The position numbers were made by a program, and so were the translations under genes. Shown here in pieces: positions 21,375 through 30,594 of a DNA stretch of 64,000 nt. Each line of letters opens with the position of its first letter. The first letter of the stretch is position 1. This stretch comes from Megaustenia siamemsis. Taxonomy: Eukaryota > Mollusca > Gastropoda > Stylommatophora > Ariophantidae. The notes under the pieces were generated by a model that worked only from the letters and a program-made list of their open reading frames with translations, was not told the origin of the DNA and made no database searches. The stretch spans positions 61,706,810 through 61,770,809 of the forward strand of contig JAVIAB010000159.1 of assembly GCA_032433765.1 (NCBI GenBank), given 5' to 3'.

Positions 21375-21970
21375 CAGAAACATGGACATTAGACCAGAAA
21401 ACAGAATAGAAAATTGAAGCCTTTGAAATGTGGATTTATAGAAGAATAGGTAGAATTGGATGGAAAGAAAAGAAAACAAACGAGGAAGTTATAAACAAAC
21501 TAAACATGAAACTACTAAACACAATTAGAGCAGACAAGGGGTAGGGTTCGATCCCAACCGACGGCTTCCAGGTTCACCCAGCCTTAAATGGGTACCGGAT
21601 TTTTTTCTGGGAAAGTAAAGCAGCACGGGCGTAATACTGACCACATTACCCCACAAATCATGTGCTGAAGGTCTGTAAAATATAGGGTCGCTAACACCAT
21701 ATTTCCCTATACGCCACTTGGCGTGACGGGGGTACTTTACTTTACTTACTATGTTAAAAGACACAACAGTCTAATAAAAATGATATTGGAAGGGAAAATA
21801 CAAGGTAAAAGAGGCAGAGGCAGACCAAGACTAACATGGATGAGTAACATAAAAAGATGGACAAGTCAGCCTATGACAATCTGCACCATCAAAGCAAGAA
21901 ACAGAGTAGAATGGCGATCCATGGTAGTCAACCTTCGTTGCGGAGACGGCACTCAATCATGGTGATGATT
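21375..21970 (+). pseudogene. LINE L2 3' region split by a SINE A fragment
   Basis: The first part, 21375-21535, translates to text with IEAFEMWIYRRIGRIGWKEK. The second part, 21748-21970, gives IQGKRGRGRPRLTWMSNIKR and VNLRCGDGTQSW. Both match the uninterrupted copies at 22215-22890 and 54040-54660. About 16 bases of LINE sequence expected at the insertion site are missing, so the SINE came in with a small deletion or the target was later trimmed. Confidence 0.75.
21536..21747 (+). mobile_element. SINE A, 5'-truncated, inserted in LINE L2
   Basis: Starts at 'ggggtagggttcgatcccaa', just before the B box, and ends 'acgccacttggcgtgacggg' with a 'tactttactttacttac' tail. The A box part is missing. 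It is closely similar to 16110-16260. Confidence 0.8.
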
Positions 21971-22150
21971 TGAAGGGAAAATACAAGGTAAGAGATGCAG
22001 ACCAAGACTAACACGGACGGGTAACATTAAAAGATGGACAAGTCAGACTATGACAACCTGCATCATCAAAGTAAGAGACAGAGCGGAATGGAGCTCCATG
22101 GTAGCCAACTTTCGATGCGGAGACGGCACTCAATCATGGTGATGATATCA
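21971..22150 (+). pseudogene. Second copy of the LINE L2 terminal segment
   Basis: 'gaagggaaaatacaaggtaa' through 'gacggcactcaatcatggtg' repeats the end of the preceding fragment, with about 10-15 percent differences by eye. It is either a tandem duplication of the tail or a separate, strongly truncated insertion. Confidence 0.65.
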
Positions 22151-22214
22151 AGGTTAATGGAGTTGAAATACGCATGGTTACCGTAATTTCAATGAAACAA
22201 AAGTTATTGTACCC

Positions 22215-22890
22215 ATTTCCAGATGATGGTTCAACTACACAAACCCAGCCGTAATGGCTCGACACATGTTTTTGTTATAGACCTGGAGACAGTTCAGAGC
22301 TACACCAACTTTGGACATACTAAATAACCAGTGATGGAAAATGTAAAATTAAAATAAACTAAAGAATTGGAATGGCAAAACGTAATTTTCATGACATGGC
22401 AAATATACTAACATCAAAACAAATAACACTAGGGCTAAAATTAAGAATAGCAAACTGTTACATGTTCACAACATTCCTGTATGGTGCAGCAAAATGGACA
22501 TTAGCCAAGAAAACATAACAGAAAATGTAATCCTTTGAAATGAAGATGTATAGAAGAATAGGTAGAATTTTATGGAATGAAACAAAAACAAACGATGAAG
22601 TCTTAAAATAACTAAAAATGAAAAGAGAACTACTAAACACAATTCAAATAAGACAAATGCGATTTTTGGGCCATGTTAAAAGACACAACAACCTACTAAA
22701 AATAATCTTGGATGGGAAAATACAAGGTAAAAGAGGCGGAGGCAGATAAAGACTTACATGGACAAACATCAAAAGATGGACAAGTCAGACTATGACAACC
22801 TGAACCATCAAAGCAAGATACAGAGAATGGCGCTCCATGGTAGCCAAAATCGTCGCGGAGACAGGACTCGATGATGATGATGATTATTTA
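22215..22890 (+). pseudogene. LINE L2 3' region
   Basis: Uninterrupted but frameshifted copy of the region between 'cctggagacagttcagagct' and 'gacaggactcgatgatgatg'. Translation fragments include RRIGRI, TRQMRFLGHVKRHNNLLKI and QGKRGGGR. The end again carries a GAT repeat. Confidence 0.7.
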
Positions 22891-22914
22891 ATACCGTTGA
22901 TCAGTCTTTTCGGT

Positions 22915-23130
22915 TACACAAGTTCTAGTTACATTTTTACATTTGGAAGATTTCTGTTCTAGAGCATCAATAGTATATAGAACAATACTGCTCTGTAGTA
23001 CCAGTTACGTATAGAAGAGTACTAATCTAGAGCATCAATCGTATATAGAACAATACTGCTCTGTAGTACCAGTTACGTATAGAAGAGTACTAATCTAGAG
23101 CATTAAGAACTATAGATGAATACTTATATA
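22915..23130. repeat. Short tandem repeat H, about 68-bp unit, 2-3 copies
   Basis: 'gagcatcaatagtatataga' followed by 'acaatactgctctgtagtac' and 'cagttacgtatagaagagta' occurs twice at 22961-23100, with weaker relatives on each side. Confidence 0.8.
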
Positions 23131-23289
23131 TGGATTAAATAACATTGAGAACAGTACTGCTCAAGAGCATCAATAACTTATAAAAGGTAATGTTACAGCA
23201 CATAAAAACATACAAGTCAATTTTAATGAACAAAAGAAACCTACATTTTTATTTTTTTTATTATTTTTTCATTTTATTTTCTTCGTTTG

Positions 23290-23570
23290 CCTTTCAGCAG
23301 TGATGAGATATATAATTTGCTGTCTTTTCCACTTTTATTGGCCTCTGCTGCTGATATGTTTCCTAGTGTCTCTAATATATAATCACTCCATCTTTTTCGT
23401 GGTCGGGCATTGGGTCTTGTGTTTTTTGCAGCGTCTATGGTTCTGTCTCACGACATGGCCAAAAAATTCCACCTGCTATTTCTTTATGTATTCAATAGCA
23501 GAAATTACTCCTTGATATATTCTCAATTAATTTATTTCTGAAATCATTTTTCAGACTGTTTCGTGTCAGG
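23290..23570 (-). pseudogene. LINE L4 C-terminal fragment
   Basis: Minus-strand text VISAIEYIKK followed by a stop, then QVEFFGHVVRQNHRRCKK. It is related to 55110-55520 (VGIISAIEY, then in another frame IKKQQIKGFGRLVKQK). It sits directly beside satellite I, which derives from an upstream part of the same LINE. Confidence 0.6.
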
Positions 23571-23614
23571 CAGCTAACACATTACACTGCTGTAATGGAT
23601 ACTTTTCTTATTGC

Positions 23615-24145
23615 TCTTAAGTCAGGTCAGCCACTGGTAGCACTACGTTGGGGTGAAGATTGTGTTCCTTAAGTCAACTCAACCACTGGTAGCACTACGT
23701 TGTGGTGAAGATTGTGTTCCTTAAGTCAGGTCAACCACTGGTAGCACTACGTTGGGATGAAGATTGTGTTCCTTAAGTCAAGTCAACCACTGGTAGCACT
23801 ACGTTGGGGTGAAGATTGTGTTCCTTAAGTCAGGTCAACCACTGGTAGCACTACGTTAGGGTGAAGATTGTGTTCCTTAAGTCAGGTCAACCACTGGTAG
23901 CACTACGTTGGGGTGAAGATTGTGTTCCTTAAGTCAGGTCAACCACTGGTAGCACTACGTTGGGGTGAAGATTGTGTTCCTTAAGTCAGGTCAACCACTG
24001 GTAGCACTACGTTGGGATGAAGATTGTGTTCCTTAAGTCAGGTCAACCACTGGTAGCACTACGTTAGGGTGAAGATTGTATTCCTTAAGTCAGGTCAGAC
24101 ACTGGTAGCACTACGTTGGGGTGAAGATTGTGTTGCAAAGTGCCC
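23615..24145. repeat. Minisatellite I, 52-bp unit, about 10 copies, derived from LINE L4 coding DNA
   Basis: Unit: 'gtcaggtcaaccactggtag', 'cactacgttggggtgaagat', 'tgtgttccttaa'. The last copy runs on into 'gttgcaaagtgcccaattt'. The same text, diverged, is single-copy in the other L4 copy at about 55825-55885 ('gcacaactttaggatgaaga' and 'cttgtagagtgcccgtttt'), where the minus strand encodes ALYKTVFILKLCCGCQ. The units are very alike, implying a recent expansion. Confidence 0.85.
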
Positions 24146-24371
24146 AATTTACATATGTTGTTAATTTTTGTTGAAAAGCACATACAATATAAAAACACAA
24201 AAAGCCAGGTTCCACTTACCAACCAAAACTAATACAACGGTATTAGAAGAAATGCCATCTTTTGCTTCATCTTCTAAAGTGTCCCACACTGAAAGAAGTC
24301 CGGAAACCCAACACAAATAATTTAGTCCAGAATTGACGGTACTAATGTATCACAACTTTTTGTATTGGAAT
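24146..24371. other. Unassigned stretch after satellite I
   Basis: A plus-strand frame encoding ARFHLPTKTNTTVLEEMPSF and onward to a stop near 24322 has ordinary composition, but it has no ATG at a sensible place and no relative in the window. Confidence 0.3.
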
Positions 24372-24677
24372 AGCTAGAATATTTCATTGAACTTTTTCAA
24401 ATATTGTATGAGAGATCTGATTTTAAAAATGTCAATCAATCTGAACATATATTCCAACTTATAAACGAGCAGTTTGTTAAGTACGTAATGCAACGTGACT
24501 ATGAGACTAAGAGCCGAACTTTTCTCAGAGCTATTCCCTGTCAAAATGACAACGCCCAAGAAATGAACAATTACTTGCGAAGCGCAGTTGAAAATAAAAT
24601 CACACGCACAAATCCAGCCAATGAACATTATTATAATTGTCACGTGGTTATAAAAAATTTTGTCGATCTGTATTGAC
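24372..24677 (+). CDS. Hypothetical protein segment or exon, about 100 codons
   Basis: A plus-strand frame is open from 'ctagaatatttcattgaact' to TGA at 24675-24677. The first ATG is at 24404 (90 codons). The text (LINEQFVKYVMQRDYETKSR, FLRAIPCQNDNAQEMNNYLR) is hydrophilic and of balanced composition, unlike the satellite frames. The upstream 'tattggaatag' could be a splice acceptor. No motif is recognised. The opposite strand also has a 101-codon frame (24374-24679), hydrophobic in part, so the coding strand is not certain. Confidence 0.25.
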
Positions 24678-24751
24678 ATGCTCTCTGTTTCTTGTTGTTA
24701 ACTTCGAGATCACAGAATTCAATGTTTTGAAATGGGTGCTGCTCATAAGCT

Positions 24752-24767
24752 TTCATCATCATCATCG

Positions 24768-24810
<43 letters not shown>

Positions 24811-24830
24811 TATCTTCATCATTATCCACT
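24752..24830. repeat. (CAT)n microsatellite
   Basis: A trinucleotide run with one CGT interruption. On the plus strand it would read as poly-His, on the minus as poly-Met. It may be the (ATG)n tail of a lost minus-strand LINE, because such tails mark the GAT-tailed LINEs in this window. Confidence 0.9.
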
Positions 24831-24899
24831 TCTTCTACTTAAGATTTCTTCTCTCAAATATTCAGTAACACGTATTTGTGTTCATAAGAGACGATGGGG

Positions 24900-25075
24900 G
24901 GGGGGGGGGAACAGGTTGGTCTCGAGGCAAGACGCCAGTCTTGGTACAGAGAGGTTGTGGGTTCAAATCCTAGTTGCACCAGTGTAGATTTGTATTTGTA
25001 ATTTCTCTCCGCAGCAACCACCCTTGGTCTCAGCAACGAGGCCCAACTTCAAACTTCAATTACTCATCGACGAAA
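24900..25075 (+). mobile_element. tRNA-derived SINE (family D)
   Basis: After a G run, 'ggttggtctcgaggcaagac' and 'ggttgtgggttcaaatccta' give an A-box-like and a good B-box-like block with tRNA-like spacing. The 3' body reads 'cagcaaccacccttggtctc'. The acceptor and anticodon stems do not pair well, so it is a SINE head and not a tRNA gene. Confidence 0.5.
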
Positions 25076-25134
25076 AGAAAATATGAGTACCTCTGAAGCG
25101 GTCTGCCTGTGCGGCGAGGGACCTCTGTGAACGT

Positions 25135-25364
25135 CTTTACCAGGGAAAAACGGATTAACACGCAGTATTCAGTTTCTAGTCTCTTGGGACACACAAATGT
25201 TCTGACGTAGAATGTGTTGGGCCGAAGGAGGAAAATATCATAGCTTTGTTGCAAATCGCAAAACAAGAATACTACTCACACTTAACGCGAAGTTAATGGC
25301 GGACAATATAACGGGGACTCATAGGATGAATGCCACATAAAGAGAGAAAGAGATAGAAATTTAA
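25135..25364. repeat. Diverged relative of the macrosatellite spacer
   Basis: 'gaatgtgttgggccgaagga', 'ttgttgcaaatcgcaa', 'tggcggacaatataac' and 'agagagaaagagatagaaat' correspond in order to 'ggatgtgttgggacgaaaaa', 'ttattgcaaatcgcaa', 'tggcagacaataaagc' and the same 'agagagaaagagatagaaat' in the spacers at 27131, 30595 and so on. By eye about 70 percent alike, so this is an old edge copy. Confidence 0.7.
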
Positions 25365-26330
25365 GGGTCAGGTTGTGTGACCTGTGGTCAGTGGTCAGTT
25401 TGTGTCATCTGCGGTCAGTGGCAGGTGTTGCTTACATGTGGTCAGTGATCAGTTAAGGTTACATGTGGTCATGGTCAGTTGGGTTACCTGTGGTCAGTGG
25501 TCATTTGGGCTACATATAGTCAGTGGTCAGTTGGGTCACCTGTGGTCAGTGGTCATTTGGGTTACATATAGTCAGTGGTCAGTTGGGTTACCTGTGGTCA
25601 GTGGTCATTTGGGTTACATATAGTCAGTGGTCAGTTGGGTCACCTGTGGTCAGTGGTCATTTGGGTTACATATAGTCAGTGGTCAGTTGGGTTACCTGTG
25701 GTCAGTGGTCATTTGGGTTACATATAGTCAGTGGTCAGTTGGGTCACCTGTGGTCAGTGGTCAGTTTGTGTCACCTGCGGTCAGTGGCAGGTGTTGGTTA
25801 CATGTGGTCAGTAATCAGTTAGGGTTACATGTGGTCATGGTCAGTTGGGTTACCTGTGGTCAGTGGTCATTTGGGCTACATATAGTCAGTGGTCAGTTGT
25901 GTCACCTGTGGTCAGTGGTCATTTGGGTTACATATAGTCAGTGGTCAGTTGGGTTACCTGTGGTCAGTGGTCATTTGGGTTACATATAGTCAGTGGTCAG
26001 TTGGGTCACCTGTGGTCAGTGGTCATTTGGGTTACATATAGTCAGTGGTCAGTTGGGTTACCTGTGGTCAGTGGTCATTTGGGTTACATATAGTCAGTGG
26101 TCAGTTGGGTCACCTGTGGTCAGTGGTCAGTTTGTGTCACCTGCGGTCAGTGGCAGGTGTTGGTTACATGTGGTCAGTAATCAGTTAGGGTTACATGTGG
26201 TCATGGTCAGTTGGGTTACCTGTGGTCAGTGGTCATTTTGGGTCACCTTTGGTCAGTGGTCATTTTGGTTCACCTGTGGTCAGTGGTCACATTGGACCAC
26301 CTGTAGTCTTCAGTTAAATTGGATCACATG
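25365..26330. repeat. Macrosatellite left block with 366-bp higher-order period
   Basis: Built from pairs of a 27-bp and a 25-bp version of the basic unit ('ggtcagtggtcatttgggtt', 'acatatagtcagtggtcag'), making about 52 bp. A longer period of 366 bp is visible: the text from 25627 recurs from 25993. Plus-strand frames of 79-215 codons are by-products. Confidence 0.85.
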
Positions 26331-27130
26331 TGGTCAGTTTGGGTCACATGTGATCAATGGTCACATGTGGTCAGTTTGGATCACCTATGGTCAGTGGTCA
26401 GTTTGCGTCACCTGTAGTCAGTGGTCAGTTTGCGTCACCTGTAGTCATTGGTCAGTTTGCGTCACATATAGTCATTGGTCAGTTTGCGTCACTTGTAGTC
26501 ATTGGTCAGTCTGCGTCACCTGTAGTCAGTGGTCAGTTTGCGTCACCTGTAGTCATTGGTCAGTTTGCGTCACCTGTAGTCAGTGGTCAGTTTGCGTCAC
26601 CTGTAGTCATTGGTCAGTTTGCGTCACCTGTAGTCATTGATCAGTTTGCGTCACTTGTAGTCATTGGTCAGTCTGCGTCACCTGTAGTCAGTGGTCAGTT
26701 TGCGTCACCTGTAGTCATTGATCAGTTTGCGTCACTTGTAGTCATTGGTCAGTCTGCGTCACCTGTAGTCAGTGGTCAGTTTTCGTCGCCTGTAGTCAGT
26801 GGTCAGTTTGCGTCACCTGTAGTCAGTGGTCAGTTTGCGTCACCTGTAGTCATTGGTTAGTTTGCGTCACCTGTAGTCAGTGGTCAGTTTGCGTCACCTG
26901 TAGTCATTGGTCAGTTTGCGTCACCTGTAGTCATTGATCAGTTTGCGTCACTTGTAGTCAGTGGTCAGTTTGCGTCACCTGTAGTCAGTCGTCAGTTTGC
27001 GTCATCTGTAGTCAGTGGTCAGTTTGCGTCACCTGTAGTCAGTGGTCTATTTGCGTCATCTGTAGTCAGTGGTCAGTTTGCGTCACCTGTAGTCAATGGT
27101 CAGTTTGTGTCACCTGTAGTCATTGGTCAA
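26331..27130. repeat. Macrosatellite partial unit (27-bp array)
   Basis: Starts with 'ggatcacatgtggtcagttt', the same landmark as at 30189, 33660, 37153, 40600 and 43914, so this is the right end of a repeat unit whose left part is lost. It continues with the 27-bp unit 'cctgtagtcagtggtcagtt', 'tgcgtca'. Confidence 0.85.
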
Positions 27131-30100
27131 TGATTGCTATATATATATTGTTCTTACATATATGTAATTAAGCAAGCAGGTCATAAAGAAGGCGTGGAGC
27201 GCCCTTATGAATGATATTAGATTGTGTGTCCTGTCTGTCGGTCGCTTTGAGAGACAGACACAACATTAGTCTATCATATAGGACACCGGAAGACAAAATA
27301 GAAAAGAAAGAAAGAAAGAAACATACAAACAAACAAACAAATAGAAGAATGAAAAGTTAATATTAATAAAAAGTTCCAGAACTGCAGTGATCAGAGAACA
27401 GTCAATGACTGACAGCTGACTGTTTCTGTTAAGACTTGAGAATAACAGATCTGATCCAGACCTTGTTCTCTCAACCAAAAGAGCTATTGGAACAAAACCA
27501 ACCGATCTATCCAAACGGTCATTGATTGAAGAAGAAAGGCAAAATGGTAGGTAACAATGTTATTCTGAATTCGGATGTGTTGGGACGAAAAAGAAAATAT
27601 CGTAACTTTATTGCAAATCGCAAGCAATGCATTTACTCCCACATTACTCGATATTACTGGCAGACAATAAAGCGGCATCTCAAAGTATGAACATCAAAGA
27701 AGAGAGAAAGAGATAGAAATAAAAGGTAAACACTGAATTGATTCTCCGGCTCTAATTGTCTGTATCCAAAAATAAGAAAGAACAAAAATGATGTCACCGT
27801 TTTGCTCAATGATATCAGTGTTGTGTGTAAAATAAAACTCAAACAGGAAACATCGCGTACAAAATAAATGACATCAATCTAAAGCAACACAATAGAAAGA
27901 AATAAACAGAAAAAATAACCTAATGTTGAATCTTTGCTAGTGTTATATTGTAGTAATGCACATTTGCATACGGTAATTTAATAATAGTTTGTGAGCAAAG
28001 ATACAAAAAAATTGGTAGAATTTGTTGGATTGTTAGCTACAGTAAAGGAAATTAACCAAAGTGACCGTTCAAAGTAAAATCATTTAAAAAAAAAAAACAA
28101 CACATGCAATTACATTAGAGGTGATTCTGAAGAGGGAGTGTATTTGCCAGAATAAAAGAGATAGAACACGAGAGACACTGAAGAGAGAACGAGTAAACCA
28201 ATGGAAATATTCTTAATAGAAATAACAATCAGGGGTCAGTTTTGGTTAATTGAGGTAAGTTTTGGTCATTTGTTGTCAGTTTGTGTCACCTGTAGTCAGT
28301 TGTCAGTTTGGGTCACCTCTGATCATCGGTCAGATTTGGATGTGTATGGTCAGTGTTTTTTGTTACTAAATGGTCAGTTAGGGTCATCAATGGTGAGTGT
28401 TTAATTTGGGTTATCTATGGTCAGTGGTCAGTTTGGGTCATCAATGGTCAGTGTTCAGTTTGGGTTATCTATGGTCAGTTGTCAGTTAGGGTCATCAATG
28501 GTCAGTATTCAGTTTGGGTCATCAATGGTCAGTATTCAGTTTGGGTCATCTATGGTCAGTATTCAGTTTAGGTTATCTATAGTCAGTATTCAGTTTGGGT
28601 TATCTATAGTCAGTATTCAGTTTAGGTCATCTATGATCAGTATTCAGTTTGGGTCATATATGGTCAGTATTCAGTTTGGGTTATCTATAGTCAGTATTCA
28701 GTTTGGGTTATCTATAGTCAGTATTCAGTTTGGGTCATCTATGGTCAGTATTCAGTTTGGGTCATATATGGTCAGTATTCAGTTTGGGTTATCTATAGTC
28801 AGTATTCTGTTTGGGTCATCTATGGTCAGTATTCAGTTTTCGTCATATATGGTCAGTATTCAGTTTTGGTCATATATGGTCAGTATTCAGTTTGGGCCAT
28901 ATATGGTCAGTGTTCAATGTGGGTTATCTATAGCCAGTGACCATTTTGGGTCATCTTTGATCAGTGGTCAGTTTGGATCACCTAAAAACAGTGGTCATTT
29001 TTGGTGAATTGTGGTCAGTTTGTGTCACCCGTAGCTAGTTGTCAGTTTGGGTTACCACTGTTACGGGTCAGATTTGGATGTGTGTGTTCAGTGGTCATTT
29101 TTGCTCATTGGTCAGTTAGAGTCATCAATGACCAGTATTCAGTTTGGGTCATCTATTGTCAGTTGTCAGTTTGCGTCATCTATTGTCAGTTGTCAGTTTG
29201 CGTCATCTATTGTCAGTTGTCAGTTTGCGTCATCTATTGTCAGTAGTCAGTTTGCGTCATCTATTGTTAGTAGTCAGTTTGCGTCATCTATTGTCAGTTG
29301 TCAGTTTGCGTCATATATTGTCAGTTGTCAGTTTGCGTCATCTATTGTCAGTTGTCAGTTTGCGTCATCTATTGTCAGTAGTCAGTTTGCGTCATCTATT
29401 GTCAGTTGTCAGTTTGCGTCATCTATTGTCAGTTGTCAGTTTGCGTCATCTATTGTCTGTTGTCTGTTTGCGTCATCTATTGTCAGTTGTCAGTTTGCGT
29501 CATCTATTGTCAGTAGTCAGTTTGCGTCATCTATTGTCAGTTGTCAGTTTGCGTCATCTATTGTCAGTTGTCAGTTTGCGTCATCTATTGTCAGTACTCA
29601 GTTTGGGTCATCTATGGTCAGTCGGCAGTTTGGATCATATATTGCCAGTGTTTATTTTGGGTCATCCATGGTCAGTGGTCAGTTTGGGTCACCCGTGGTC
29701 ATTGGTCAGTTTGGATCACGTCTAATCGGCAGTCAGTTTTGGATATATGTTCAAATATATGGTCAGTGGTCATTTTGGGCCATCTACTGTCAATTGTAAG
29801 TTTGGGTCATCTAAGGTCAGTGGACAGTTTGGGTCACTTGTGATAAGTAGTCAGTTTGTGTCATTTATTGTCAGGGGTCAGTTTGGGTCAAGTATGGTCA
29901 GTGGTCAGTTTGGGTCACTTATGGTCAGTGGTCAGTTTGGGTCACCTTTGATCAGTTTGGCTCATCTATGTGTAATGGTAAATTTAGGTAATCCTTGGTC
30001 AGTTGTCATTATGGGTCACCTCTGGTCAGTGGTAATCTGTTATCAGTTTTCACTTTCGGTCAGTTGTCAGTTTTCGTCACCTGTGACTAATGGTCGGTTT

Positions 30101-30594
30101 GGGTCATATTTTGTCAGTTTTGGTCAGTGGTAATTGTGATCACCTGTGGCCAGTGGTCACATTGGGCCACCTGAATCTGCAGTTACATTGGATCACATGT
30201 GGTCAGTTTGGGTCACATGTGATCAGTGGTCACATGTGGTCAATTTGTGTCACCTGTAGTCATTGGTCAGTTTGCGTCACCTGTAGTCAGTGGTCAGTTT
30301 GCGTCACCTATAGTCATTGGTCAGTTTGTGTCACCTGTAGTCAGTGGTCAGTTTGTGTCACCTGTAGTCAGTGGTCAGTTTGCGTCACCTGTAGTCAGTG
30401 GTCAGTTTGCGTCACCTGTAGTCATTGGTCAGTTTGTGTCACCTGTAGTCAGTGGTCAGTTTGCGTCACCTGTAATCATTGGTCAGTTTGTGTCACCTGT
30501 AGTCAGTGATCAGTTTGCGTCAGCTTTAGTCAGTGATCAGTTTGCGTCACCTGTAGTCATTGGTCAGTTTGCGTCACCTGTAGTTATTGGTCAA
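27131..30594. repeat. Macrosatellite unit 1 (3,464 bp): 1.1-kb spacer plus 27-bp array
   Basis: Spacer 27131-28232, then array to 30594. The spacer starts 'tgattgctatatatat', contains AAAG and AAAC runs and ends at 'aataacaatcaggggtcag'. The array sub-blocks occur in fixed order: TATT-type units, 'ttgcgtcatctattgtcagt' units, mixed units, then 'gcgtcacctgtagtcagt' units. The same order is seen in every following unit. All three plus frames can be open because 27 is a multiple of three and the unit lacks stops; none is annotated as a gene. Confidence 0.9.
27544..27690 (+). CDS. Small basic open frame in the spacer, repeated in all six units
   Basis: A 48-codon plus-strand frame starts MVGNNVILNSDVLGRKRKY (MVGKN in units 2-5) and ends QTIKRHLKV. 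ATG has an A at -3 and G at +4. It is rich in Arg and Lys. Equivalent frames start at about 31009, 34480, 37947, 41312 and 44839. It overlaps the end of another short frame (LSTKRAVGTKPTDLSKR and onward). In the diverged spacer copy at 25135 the frame is broken, and the minus strand is also open in all units. Conservation among units is therefore explained by recent duplication. Probably not a gene. Confidence 0.12.
   Translation: MVGNNVILNSDVLGRKRKYRNFIANRKQCIYSHITRYYWQTIKRHLKV

Noticed and set aside
24905..24980. Possible tRNA gene
   Set aside because: A and B boxes are recognisable, but the acceptor, anticodon and T stems do not pair; it is a SINE head.
24637..24987. Poly-His protein
   Set aside because: It comes from a (CAT)n microsatellite and runs into a SINE.
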